DNA from: Spirochaetota bacterium
GTDB taxonomy: Bacteria; Spirochaetota; UBA4802; UBA5550
DNA: 64,000 nucleotides
Direction of reading: 5' to 3'
Assembly: GCA_017999915.1 (NCBI GenBank)
Contig: JAGNKX010000006.1
Location: 1-64,000, forward strand
Both the position numbers and the translations under genes were made by a program. Every line of letters begins with the position of its first letter. The stretch's first letter is position 1. Under the pieces are notes generated by a model. That model was not told the DNA's origin. It searched no databases and worked only from the letters and a program-made list of their open reading frames with translations. Shown here piece by piece: positions 48,154 through 56,545 of this stretch.

Positions 48154-48810
48154 ATGACCACGCATCTTGAGCAGGAGCTCGAAACAATAAAATCAAAGGT
48201 GTTCGAAATGGCCGACCTGGCCATCGAATCCATAGCGAAATCCGTGCGGGCCATGAAGGAATCCGACGCGCGGCTGGCCGAGCAGGTCCTGCGGGACGAT
48301 TCGCTGCTCGACAACCTGGAGGTCGAGATCGACAACGAGTGCATCAAGGTGCTCGTCACGCGACAGCCCGCGGCCGTTCACCTGAGGTTCGTCCTGGCGA
48401 TGCTGAAGATCAACACGGACCTGGAGCGCATCGGCGACCTCGCCACCAATATCGCCAACGAGGCCATAAGCCTCCACGGCCGCCCGACGCTGAAGCCCCT
48501 GGTGGACATTCCGCGCATGGCCGAGATAGCGATCGCTATGCTCCGCGACGTCTTCACAGCCATTACGGATCGCAATGCCGACAAGGCGAGGGAAGTCATC
48601 GCCCGTGACCGCGATATAGACACGCTGAACATGCAGGTGTACCGTGAGCTCTTCACCTACATGGCGGAGAACGCCCACAGCATATCCCAGGCGCTGGGGC
48701 TCATCATGGTGTCGAAGGCGCTGGAGCGTATCGGGGACCATGTCACCAATGTCGCGGAACGCTCCATATATTATATTGAAGGGGTTGACATCAGGCACGC
48801 CGACGAGTAA
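48154..48810 (+). CDS. phoU: Phosphate-signalling regulator
   Basis: 218 residues forming two related three-helix bundles (about 5-105 and 115-215). It shows the Glu/Asp metal-binding motifs ERIGDLATNIANEA in the first half and ERIGDHVTNVAERS in the second. PhoU links the Pst transporter to the PhoR kinase and damps the Pho response when phosphate is sufficient. GGGGGAG precedes the ATG. Normal length, between pstB and phoB. Confidence 0.95.
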   Translation: MTTHLEQELETIKSKVFEMADLAIESIAKSVRAMKESDARLAEQVLRDDSLLDNLEVEIDNECIKVLVTRQPAAVHLRFVLAMLKINTDLERIGDLATNIANEAISLHGRPTLKPLVDIPRMAEIAIAMLRDVFTAITDRNADKAREVIARDRDIDTLNMQVYRELFTYMAENAHSISQALGLIMVSKALERIGDHVTNVAERSIYYIEGVDIRHADE

Positions 48811-48840
48811 AATAGACGCGTTATAATAGTGCCGGGGTGT

Positions 48841-49533
48841 ATGATGCAAAAAAAAATTTTTGTCATCGACGATGAAAGGGACATACAGGATATCGTTAAG
48901 ATAAACCTCCGCGCCGAGGGGTATGACGTTTTCTGCCACTCCTCCGCCGAGGAGGCCCTGAAGGCCCTGGAGACCGATGTCCCGGACCTGTTCATTCTTG
49001 ATATCATGATGCCCGGCATCGACGGGTTCGAATTCTGCCGGAGGGTCCGCGCCGCGACGCAATACAGGCATATCCCGATCATTTTTCTTTCCGCACGGTC
49101 CGATGAGATCGACAGGGTCCTCGGCCTCGAGCTGGGCGGGGACGACTACATGACCAAGCCCTTCAGCGTTAAGGAGCTCAAGTCGCGGGTGAAGGCCATG
49201 TTCAGGCGCCTGGCGCGGGTGGAAAACGGGGCCCCCGCCTCGTGCTCCCTCGTCCACGAGGGGATTGAGCTGAATCCGGACCATTACAGCCTGACCGTGG
49301 ACGGGAACGGCGTCGACCTGACCAAAACGGAATTCGAGATCCTCCGGCTCCTCCTGGCCAATCCCGGCAAGATCTTCACGCGGGACAATATCATCGACAG
49401 CATCAAGGGCCAGGACGTGTACGTCATCGACCGGACCATCGATGTCCATGTCATGAATCTCCGTAAAAAGCTGGGGCCGTACAAGAACGTCATAAAGACG
49501 TTCTCCGGCGTCGGCTACGGATTTAAGAAATAA
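48841..49533 (+). CDS. phoB: Phosphate-regulon response regulator
   Basis: 230 residues in the OmpR/PhoB class. The receiver has D10-D11, phospho-acceptor D54 and K106 (MTKPFS). A winged-helix DNA-binding domain lies at about 130-230 (LTKTEFEILRLLLANPGKIFTRDNI, DRTIDVHVMNLRKKLG). Identity as PhoB rests on the pstB-phoU-phoR context and on the repeated 11-bp-spaced hexamers near five phosphate promoters. ATG at 48841 follows GGGG; an earlier in-frame start at 48829 is possible. Followed after 9 bp by the sensor gene. Confidence 0.93.
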   Translation: MMQKKIFVIDDERDIQDIVKINLRAEGYDVFCHSSAEEALKALETDVPDLFILDIMMPGIDGFEFCRRVRAATQYRHIPIIFLSARSDEIDRVLGLELGGDDYMTKPFSVKELKSRVKAMFRRLARVENGAPASCSLVHEGIELNPDHYSLTVDGNGVDLTKTEFEILRLLLANPGKIFTRDNIIDSIKGQDVYVIDRTIDVHVMNLRKKLGPYKNVIKTFSGVGYGFKK

Positions 49534-49542
49534 AGGAACGCC

Positions 49543-51279
49543 ATGCTGAAGAAAAAGATCGGGAACCGCATCATCGTTTCGTATATAGTCCTGATAACGA
49601 CGCTCATCATCGTGCTGCTTTTTCTCATCATAGATCATATAAGGGACTACCATCATTCTGTCCTCAAGCGGGAAATGACGGAGAAGATCAACTTCATCGA
49701 GCTGGAGATCCGCAACGCCCCGCAGCGGTACCTGGCCGGGACCGTGACCGACAGGGAATCTCGCGTTCGGGAGCTGTCTTCCATCGTCAATCTGCGCATA
49801 ACGCTGGTGGATTTCTCCGGCAGGGTCCTCGCCGATTCGGAATACACCCATGTGGATGAGATGGACAACCACCGTTACCGCGTCGAGATCAAGGACGCCA
49901 TTTCCCGCGGGTCCGGCGAAAGCATCAGGTACAGCGGCACATTGAAGACGGACATGCTCTACATCGCCAAGAAGTCCGACATGGAAATCATCAGGCTCGC
50001 CAAGCCCCTGCGGGAGGTCGACGAGAGCATAGCGTTGCTCAGGGGATACATCCTCATGGTCGGCGCCGCGGCCCTCTTCCTCTCCTCGATCATCGTCGTT
50101 ATCGTTTCCCGGCGGATCACCAGGCCGATCAACGAAACCGTGCGGTTCGCCCGCGATTTTTCAAACGGCGAATTCGGGCGGAGGATCCCCAATTACAGCG
50201 ACGACGAGATCGGAACGCTCCAGAAGGCGCTCAACCGCCTGGCCGACACCGTCGTTGAAAAGATCGACTCGCTGCTTTTTGAGCAGAACAAGCTGGAGAC
50301 GACGATCGAAAGCATCAACGACGGCATCGCCGTGGTCGGCAGGGACAAGAGCATACTTATCGCGAACCGCGCCTTCAAGTCCCTGCTTGATATAGAATCG
50401 GCGGTCGTGGGGAAGCTTTTTTTCGAGGCCATACGGAACCGGGCATTGAACACCAGGATAGAGCAGGCCCACGCGACCAACATGCCGGCGATGTTCGAGG
50501 AAACGTTCCTGAACGGGCGGCACTGCGACGTCTTCATCAATCCCATTTCCGGCGAGCAAAACGCGGGGGGCATACTCATCGTACTCCACGACACCACCGA
50601 GAGGAAAAAGGTCGAACAGATGAAGACCGACCTGGTGGGCAACATGTCCCACGAGCTCAAGACACCCATCGCGATCCTGAAGGGATATCTTGAGACCATG
50701 GAGCCGCACCTGTCCGATCCGGTTATGGCGAAGGAGCTGCTGCACAAGGCCCTGGCGAACGTCGATCGTCAGAGCTCCCTTATAAACGACATATTGAAGC
50801 TAAACCGTCTTGAAACATCGATGGAGTTCGCGGCCGAGTACGTCGACGTGCGCGAAATAATACGCAGCAGCATCGATATACTTATCCCCAAGGCCCAGAA
50901 GAAGAACATTTCAATTACGTTCAATACGGACGGGCAGAACGCCCGGGTGCAGGGGAATAAGTTCCTTGCCGAGGAGATTCTCTTCAACATCATCGATAAT
51001 GCCGTCAATTACAATACGGAAGGCGGATCCATAGCCGTCGACATGGAAAAAAACGGCAGCCGGCTGACTGTCGCGATCGTTGATACCGGAGTCGGCATCC
51101 CCGAAGACTCGATAGACCGCATATTTGAACGTTTTTATCGTGTCGATAAAAGCAGGTCCCGGGCCACCGGCGGCACGGGCCTGGGGCTTTCCATCGTGAA
51201 GCACGCGGCTGAGATACTGGGATGGAATATCAAGGTCACATCCTCATCGTCCGGGACGAAGTTCATCATAGAAATTTAA
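49543..51279 (+). CDS. phoR: Phosphate-regulon sensor histidine kinase
   Basis: 578 residues: membrane helix 10-30, a periplasmic domain about 35-165 (larger than in E. coli PhoR, closer to the Firmicute type), second helix 168-190, HAMP about 191-243, PAS about 250-350, HisKA with phospho-acceptor His 370 (MSHELKTPIAI), then HATPase (NIIDNAVNYNTEGG, DTGVGIPEDSIDRIFERFYR, GGTGLGLSIVKHA). Complete, all boxes present. The PAS domain is where PhoU contacts the kinase in known systems. Cognate partner is the upstream phoB. Confidence 0.93.
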   Translation: MLKKKIGNRIIVSYIVLITTLIIVLLFLIIDHIRDYHHSVLKREMTEKINFIELEIRNAPQRYLAGTVTDRESRVRELSSIVNLRITLVDFSGRVLADSEYTHVDEMDNHRYRVEIKDAISRGSGESIRYSGTLKTDMLYIAKKSDMEIIRLAKPLREVDESIALLRGYILMVGAAALFLSSIIVVIVSRRITRPINETVRFARDFSNGEFGRRIPNYSDDEIGTLQKALNRLADTVVEKIDSLLFEQNKLETTIESINDGIAVVGRDKSILIANRAFKSLLDIESAVVGKLFFEAIRNRALNTRIEQAHATNMPAMFEETFLNGRHCDVFINPISGEQNAGGILIVLHDTTERKKVEQMKTDLVGNMSHELKTPIAILKGYLETMEPHLSDPVMAKELLHKALANVDRQSSLINDILKLNRLETSMEFAAEYVDVREIIRSSIDILIPKAQKKNISITFNTDGQNARVQGNKFLAEEILFNIIDNAVNYNTEGGSIAVDMEKNGSRLTVAIVDTGVGIPEDSIDRIFERFYRVDKSRSRATGGTGLGLSIVKHAAEILGWNIKVTSSSSGTKFIIEI

Positions 51280-51344
51280 ACGCGGGCGTTTCCCGCCGGC
51301 AGGAAAACAGGGCGTCCCATGAACGGCGTGGAGGCCCTGCCTCG

Positions 51345-52343
51345 TCATGAAACAATGAAATAGGTGATGGCCGATATGACCGCGGCGCACGGTATGGTGA
51401 GTATCCAGGCCCATACGATCTGGCCGGCGACGCCCCATCGAACGGCTGCCAGGCTTCTCATCGCGCCGACGCCCATGATGGATCCGGTGATGGTGTGGGT
51501 CGTGCTGACCGGCACGCCGAGGAACGTGGAAAAGTAAAGGGTCGCGGCGGCGGCGCTCTCCGCGCAAAAGCCGTCGACGGGCCTCAGCTTGGCGACTTTC
51601 TGGCCCATGGTCTTTACGATGCGCCAGCCCCCGAACATTGTGCCCATCGATATGGCTCCCTGGCAGGAAAGGACCACCCAGAGTGGGATGGCGTCCTGCA
51701 TCTGCTGGCCCGGGGCGAGGGTTATCGAACCCGTGCTGATCAAAAGGCCGGCTATGATACCCATGGTCTTCTGGGCGTCGTTGCCCCCGTGTCCCAGGCT
51801 GTAGAGGGCCGCCGATACGAGCTGTCCCTTGCGGAAATATTTGTCGACCTGGGTCGGCGCGCTTTTCCTGAAGAGGCGATATACGATGGTGCCGAAGACC
51901 AGTCCGAGAAAAAGACCCAGCAGGGGAGAGATAAATATGAAGGCGATGGTTTTGAGTATGCCGGACCAGACGAGGCCCTTGAGTCCCGCCTTGACAACGG
52001 CCGCCCCGATAAGCCCGCCCATAAGGGCGTGGGACGAGCTGGTCGGAAGCCCGAAATACCAGGTGATGACATCCCAGAGGCAGGCGGCCACAAGGGTGGC
52101 CAGGATAAGGTCCTTGTCCATTATGGAAATGTCGATGATTCCCTTGCCAATGGTGCCCGCCACGTGGAGGCCGAAGAAAAGAAAGGCGATGAAGTTGAAA
52201 AAGGCTGCCCACGCCACGGCATAGCGGGGGGAAAGAACGCGCGTAGATACGACCGTGGCTATCGAATTGGCGGCGTCATGGAATCCATTGAGAAAATCGA
52301 AGAGGAGCGCCAGCAGTATGAGGAAGAGAACATAATAGTCCAT
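51345..52343 (-). CDS. PiT-family phosphate transporter (332 aa)
   Basis: Low-affinity, cation-coupled phosphate permease with about ten helices. The two family signatures are visible: FDFLNGFHDAANSIATVVSTR near the N-terminus and GGNDAQKTMGIIAG in the second half. It lies directly downstream of the DUF47 gene, overlapping or 2 bp apart. I chose ATG at 52343 with AGGG six bases upstream, which also matches the start of the second copy at 62848; an ATG at 52349 overlaps the DUF47 stop. No Pho box found upstream of this pair. Close paralogue of the gene at 61859-62848. Confidence 0.92.
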   Translation of the reverse strand: MDYYVLFLILLALLFDFLNGFHDAANSIATVVSTRVLSPRYAVAWAAFFNFIAFLFFGLHVAGTIGKGIIDISIMDKDLILATLVAACLWDVITWYFGLPTSSSHALMGGLIGAAVVKAGLKGLVWSGILKTIAFIFISPLLGLFLGLVFGTIVYRLFRKSAPTQVDKYFRKGQLVSAALYSLGHGGNDAQKTMGIIAGLLISTGSITLAPGQQMQDAIPLWVVLSCQGAISMGTMFGGWRIVKTMGQKVAKLRPVDGFCAESAAAATLYFSTFLGVPVSTTHTITGSIMGVGAMRSLAAVRWGVAGQIVWAWILTIPCAAVISAITYFIVS

Positions 52344-52345
52344 CG

Positions 52346-52972
52346 TCATCCCTGCTTGACCAGTATCGATTCCATCAGGTTGGCGATGTCCTCGCATATA
52401 TCAAGGACAGTTTCGACGCTCTCGAATATTTCCTTCCATTTAATGATCTTTATCGGGTCCTTTGTCTTGTCGAAGAGCTTGAGGATTATGGCGTCCCTGA
52501 GCTGGTCGCCCATGTTCTCGATCTGGTTGACCTCTATGCAGGCGTCGTATATGTCCTTCGGATTCTTGTGGTTCCGCATTGCCTTGATGCCCCGGCTGAG
52601 GGCCGATACCGACTGAACGATCAGGTCCGAGAACTGGATCAGGTCGTTGTTCACGACCGCAAGCTTGTACAGGCGCAGGCGTTTCGACGTGGTGTAGAGC
52701 ATGTCCACGACGTTGTCCAGCTCATGAGCCAGGGAGTGTATATCCTCGCGGTCAAAGGGGGTGATGAAGGTGCGGTTCAGCTTGTCGATAATATCGTGGG
52801 TGATGGAATCGCATTCATGTTCGAAATCGCGCATCATCGTTATGCCTTCATCATCCCACTTACCCGAGGCAGCCAGGTCTCTGAAGGCGCTGGCAGCCAG
52901 GGAAATCTTGTCCGCCTGCTGGTCAAACATGTCGAAAAACTTCACTTCCTGCGGGATAAAACGAAATGCCAT
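52346..52972 (-). CDS. DUF47 / PhoU-like accessory protein of the PiT transporter (208 aa)
   Basis: All-helical PhoU-related protein: MAFRFIPQEVKFFDMFDQQADKI is the usual DUF47 start, followed by HECDSITHDIIDKLNRTFITPFDREDIHSLAHELDNVVDML and NQIENMGDQLRDAI with Glu/Asp metal ligands. In bacteria these genes nearly always sit beside PiT permeases and regulate or support them. Here it precedes pit on the same strand with start/stop overlap. Good ribosome site (AAAGGAG) before the ATG. Confidence 0.92.
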   Translation of the reverse strand: MAFRFIPQEVKFFDMFDQQADKISLAASAFRDLAASGKWDDEGITMMRDFEHECDSITHDIIDKLNRTFITPFDREDIHSLAHELDNVVDMLYTTSKRLRLYKLAVVNNDLIQFSDLIVQSVSALSRGIKAMRNHKNPKDIYDACIEVNQIENMGDQLRDAIILKLFDKTKDPIKIIKWKEIFESVETVLDICEDIANLMESILVKQG

Positions 52973-53222
52973 GTAGATGTCTCCTTTCGGAAAGCAGAAT
53001 TGTATTCAGGGAAACACGAAAACAATCAGACAGATGATTTAGCGGGGATACTGAACCCCTTATCTGATGCCGTGGAATTATATAAATTAATAGGTCCATT
53101 TCGTCAATATTAATGTTTATAATTCTGAATTAATATGTCGGATTAAAAAAATATACAAAAATCAATTCTGTGTATATTCGTTGGTAGATTACCATCAGAA
53201 ATAATTGATTTTAAAATTTGCT

Positions 53223-53391
53223 GACCCCCCTGTCCCCCTGAGGGGGCACGAAGGAAATATTACATGAATATATGTAAAAAAATAATGATTGAAAGCTATA
53301 TTTAACTTATATATAGCTATATCTGTATACTGATCGTAAAAATCATCTATAAAAGATTATGACGCATGCCCCCTCAGGGGGACAGGGGGTC
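53223..53391. mobile_element. MITE-like element with about 25-bp terminal inverted repeats
   Basis: The left end GACCCCCCTGTCCCCCTGAG (running to 53248) and the right end at 53367-53391 are inverse copies differing by one C. Each end is itself nearly palindromic (CCCCCTGAGGGGG). The roughly 118-bp interior is very AT-rich and has no ORF. The element ends 11 bp before the next start codon. Different arms from the elements at 27.9 and 34.9 kb. Confidence 0.65.
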
Positions 53392-53402
53392 TACGTTTAA
53401 TT

Positions 53403-54455
53403 ATGAAGAAAACCAGGCACATTCACATAATCGGGGCGGGCCTGGCCGGCATGACGGCGGGGATATCCCTGGCCCGGGAAGGATTCCGGGTCACGATTTC
53501 CGACGCGCAAAAGAAGATCGGCGGCTCTCCCATGCTCCACCCCTCTGTTCACACCACTCCGGCGCAGCTCCCGGAGCTGTGCCGGTTCACCGGCATCGAT
53601 TTTACCGGCGCCTTCGCGCCCTGCGATCCCTACCCGGTTTTTTACAACAAGACACGGCGCCTCACTTTTCCTTCCTACGTGAAATACAACAGGGCCTTCT
53701 GTATCGAGCGGGGACCCCGGCCCACGTCCATCGACAATTTCCTGTATCACATCGCCGTCAGGGAAGGAGTGAAGTTCGAATTCGGCGGAAAAGCCGATTT
53801 CAAATCCCGCCGGCCCGGAACCATCGTGGCCACGGGCCTTGACGCGGCCGGCTACGGGGCCTTCGGTGTCCCCTGCCGGACGGTCTATGGGGCCTGGTCG
53901 GCGCGGGAGACCGGCGACCGGTCCGCTACCGGCAGCATCTACATGGGGCCCTTTTCCACCGATTACGGGTACACGGCCCGGGTCCACGGCCTCGACTACA
54001 ATCTCCTCTTCTCGCGGAAGCCATTGACCGACGGCGACCTGGACGCCTACCGGGCCGTTCTCGCGAAAATAGGCGTTACCGGTTATCCCGAGCCGTGGCG
54101 GTCCGTGACCATGGCGGTGCCGGCGGCGGTGCGCCTTTTCGCCGGGGACGTGATCCTCGCCGGGACATTATCCGGCATGATCGAGCCTTTCTGGGGTTAC
54201 GGCATCGTGGGCGCCATCATCTCCGGGCGCCTCGCCGCCAAGGCGGCGGTGGACAGGAACGCCGCAGAATGGGAATTCAATCTCTTCAACAAGGGCTTCG
54301 ATAAGAAATTTGCGCGGCGGGAAAAGTTCTCCTCCTATTCGTCGCCGGTACGGTCTATCCTGACCGACTTCGGCCTCGCCGCGGCGCGGCTGCAGTGCCT
54401 CTTCGACAAAGAGCTCGCGTCCAACCCGCGGGAGCCCCTCCGGTGGTTCCGCTGA
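53403..54455 (+). CDS. FAD-dependent oxidoreductase (350 aa)
   Basis: N-terminal dinucleotide-binding GAGLAGMTAGISLAREGFRV (11-30) with an acidic residue closing strand 2 (TISDA), and the late FAD motif VILAGTLSGMIEPFWGYGIVGAI. General form fits the geranylgeranyl-reductase / PHBH-like or NAD(P)-FAD families, which act on isoprenoid or aromatic substrates. The middle region is short. The start codon has no good ribosome site: the only purine run is inside the end of the MITE-like element, 13 bases away. The insertion may have replaced the native upstream region. Convergent with pstA, 1 bp apart. Confidence 0.75.
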   Translation: MKKTRHIHIIGAGLAGMTAGISLAREGFRVTISDAQKKIGGSPMLHPSVHTTPAQLPELCRFTGIDFTGAFAPCDPYPVFYNKTRRLTFPSYVKYNRAFCIERGPRPTSIDNFLYHIAVREGVKFEFGGKADFKSRRPGTIVATGLDAAGYGAFGVPCRTVYGAWSARETGDRSATGSIYMGPFSTDYGYTARVHGLDYNLLFSRKPLTDGDLDAYRAVLAKIGVTGYPEPWRSVTMAVPAAVRLFAGDVILAGTLSGMIEPFWGYGIVGAIISGRLAAKAAVDRNAAEWEFNLFNKGFDKKFARREKFSSYSSPVRSILTDFGLAAARLQCLFDKELASNPREPLRWFR

Positions 54456-54456
54456 T

Positions 54457-55323
54457 TTATCCCTTCAGGCGCTTCCGGAAGCGGTAGCGCGTCACCAGGC
54501 CGATCGAATTGAGAAGAAGCACGAGGACGATGAGGATGATGGCGGTCCCGTACTGGAGGTGCCGCGTCTCCTGGATGTGCGTCCCGGCGGTGGCCATCAC
54601 GTAGATGTGGTAGGGGAGGGCCATCACTTCGCTGAAAATGCTGTTGGGGAGGTCCGGCGCGTAGTAGGATGCGGCGGTGAACATGATGGGCGCCGTCTCC
54701 CCGGCGGCGCGGCCCAGGGAGAGCATCACGCCGGTGAGAATGCCCGGCAGGGCGTTGGGAAGCACGATCCTGAAAATGGTCTGGAGCCGCGTCGCCCCCA
54801 GTGAGAGGGACGCCTCGCGGTAGGTCATGGGCACCGTCATGAGCGCCTCCTCGGTGGAGCGGATGATCACCGGCAGGTTCAGCACGCCCAGGGTGAGGGA
54901 CCCGGCGATGATGGAGGTGCCGAAGTCGAGGAAGACCACGAAAAGGGCGAGGCCGAAGAGGCCGAATACCACGGAGGGCACGCCGGCCAGGTTGCTCACG
55001 CCGAGGCGGATGATCTTCACCAGGGCGGGCTTTTTCGCGTATTCGGTCAGGTAGATGGCGGTGATGATTCCGATGGGGATCGACACCAGGGCCGAGCCGA
55101 TCATCAGGTACAAGGTGCCGAGGATGGCCGGGAAAATTCCGCCCCGGGTCATTTCGCTCATGGGCATCTCGGATATGAATTCCCACGATATGGCGGTGTA
55201 GCCCTTCATGATGATGTAGCCGACCATGAACAGGAGCGCCCCCAGCACCATGAAGGACATTACCCGGATGACTGTGAACATCGTTCTTTCGATCGCTTCG
55301 GATCTGGATTGACGTGAAAACAT
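54457..55323 (-). CDS. pstA: Phosphate ABC transporter permease
   Basis: 288 residues with six helices and the BPD-type inner-membrane permease fold. Typical PstA blocks: GGIFPAILGTLYLMIGSALVSIPIGIITAIYLTEYA, VSNLAGVPSVVFGLFGLALFV, REASLSLGATRLQTIFRIVLPNALPGILTG (the EAA loop that docks on PstB) and AAGETAPIMFTA. Begins 1 bp after the pstC stop with GGGGAA upstream, so it is coupled to pstC. Confidence 0.95.
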   Translation of the reverse strand: MFSRQSRSEAIERTMFTVIRVMSFMVLGALLFMVGYIIMKGYTAISWEFISEMPMSEMTRGGIFPAILGTLYLMIGSALVSIPIGIITAIYLTEYAKKPALVKIIRLGVSNLAGVPSVVFGLFGLALFVVFLDFGTSIIAGSLTLGVLNLPVIIRSTEEALMTVPMTYREASLSLGATRLQTIFRIVLPNALPGILTGVMLSLGRAAGETAPIMFTAASYYAPDLPNSIFSEVMALPYHIYVMATAGTHIQETRHLQYGTAIILIVLVLLLNSIGLVTRYRFRKRLKG

Positions 55324-55324
55324 C

Positions 55325-56281
55325 TCAGTTCCCCTTGAATTTGTACTTGCTGGAGAGATAATCCGCGATCAAATTGAAGATGAACGTGATTATAAAGAGC
55401 ATGATGCCGATGGCGAAGAGGGCGTGGTAATGGCTCCCGCCCACGGGCGCCTCGGCCATCTCGGCCGCTATGTTCGATGTGAGGGGCCGGACCGGATCGA
55501 AGATGGATCCCGGTAGGACCGCCGCGCCCCCGGCGACCATCAGCACCACCATGGTTTCGCCGATGACGCGGGATATGCCCAGGATGACGGCGGTCCATAT
55601 CCCGGACAGGGCCGCCGGCACGGTGATGTGGAAGATCGTCTCCCAGCGGTTCGCTCCCAGGGCGTAGGACGCCTCCTTGAGGGACACCGGCACCGACGAT
55701 ATGGCGTCCTCGGATATGCTCGCGATGGTGGGAATCGCCATGAAGGCGAGCATCAGGGAAGCGTTAAAGAGGTTAAGGCCCGTATCGATGTGGAAATATC
55801 GCTGCAGAAAGGGCGCCACCACCACCATGCCGAAGAAGCCGATGATGACGGATGGAATGGACGCGATGACCTCCACCGCTGGTTTCACGACCTCGCGCAC
55901 CCGGGGGGACGCCAGCTCCGACAGGTACACGGCGATGGCCAGGGAAAGGGGAACCGCGAAGACCGAGGCCAGCAGGGTAACCGCCACCGATGCGGCGATG
56001 AGGGGCATGATGCCGAAGCGGGGATTGACGCTGGTCGGGTACCACTGGGTGCCTAAGAGAAAATCCCCGATTCCGACGTCCTTCAGCACCGGAAGTCCCT
56101 CTGAAAAGAGGAAGATCATTATGAGGAGCAGGACAAAGAGGCACGACAGCCCAATTATCATGAAAAACTTTTCGAATATTTTTTCCGCAACGAGGCTCAT
56201 GGCGTTGTTGTCTTTTTTTTTCTTTTTTTCTGTCATAGGCGCGGACGCATATTGATATTGGACATTTGGGGTTTCCATCAT
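55325..56281 (-). CDS. pstC: Phosphate ABC transporter permease
   Basis: Up to 318 residues with six helices. PstC blocks: FLLGTQWYPTSVNPRFGIMPLIAAS, ELASPRVREVVKPAVEVIASIPSVIIGFFG, KEASYALGANRWETIFHITVPAALSGIWT (EAA loop) and SRVIGETMVVLMVAGG. The listed ATG at 56281 lies only 19 bp from the end of the Pho box, and no ribosome site precedes it. Translation probably begins at an internal ATG such as 56236 (MTEKKKKK) or 56200. Heads the pstC-pstA unit, separate from pstS and pstB. Confidence 0.92.
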   Translation of the reverse strand: MMETPNVQYQYASAPMTEKKKKKDNNAMSLVAEKIFEKFFMIIGLSCLFVLLLIMIFLFSEGLPVLKDVGIGDFLLGTQWYPTSVNPRFGIMPLIAASVAVTLLASVFAVPLSLAIAVYLSELASPRVREVVKPAVEVIASIPSVIIGFFGMVVVAPFLQRYFHIDTGLNLFNASLMLAFMAIPTIASISEDAISSVPVSLKEASYALGANRWETIFHITVPAALSGIWTAVILGISRVIGETMVVLMVAGGAAVLPGSIFDPVRPLTSNIAAEMAEAPVGGSHYHALFAIGIMLFIITFIFNLIADYLSSKYKFKGN

Positions 56282-56300
56282 TGTTAAGATGAGCCAGATT

Positions 56301-56339
56301 TGTTAAGAAATTATAAAGGGATTATCAATAAAAAGTTAA
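56301..56339 (-). promoter_or_regulatory. Pho box (four phased repeats) upstream of pstC
   Basis: Minus-strand hexamers TTAACT (56334-56339), TTGATA (56323-56328), TTTATA (56312-56317) and TTAACA (56301-56306) are 11 bp apart. Two match TT(A/C/T)A(C/T)A exactly and two with one mismatch. An 18-bp stretch here (TGTTAAGAAATTATAAAG on the plus strand) is identical to the box upstream of the second pit gene. Confidence 0.7.
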
Positions 56340-56503
56340 AAAAAGGCGGCCTCTGTCGGCGTATTCCTCATAGACCCGGCTGTTTTAAATGGAGGATTGG
56401 CCGTGAATGATTCTTCTTTTTCATGCTGCCAGCCTGATGACGCGGGGTAGGTTGTATCTGTCCAGTCGCCAGTGAAAAAGCGGAATCAGTAATAATTTTA
56501 CAC

Positions 56504-56531
56504 TTGCAATTTTTGTGTGATATCGTATTAT
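56504..56531 (+). promoter_or_regulatory. Promoter of the PIN-PhoH gene
   Basis: TTGCAA (56504-56509), 16-bp spacer, TATTAT (56526-56531). Predicted start near 56538, only about eight bases before the ATG at 56546, so the mRNA may be almost leaderless. Confidence 0.5.
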
Positions 56532-56545
56532 GTCTCATAGAGTGT

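Noticed and set aside
48193-49872. 559-codon minus-strand open frame
   Set aside because: Antisense to phoU, phoB and the start of phoR, all unambiguous.
53041-53110. Possible Pho box upstream of the DUF47-pit pair
   Set aside because: A single TTTATA match (53081-53086) has no partner at plus or minus 11 bp, so no phased array.
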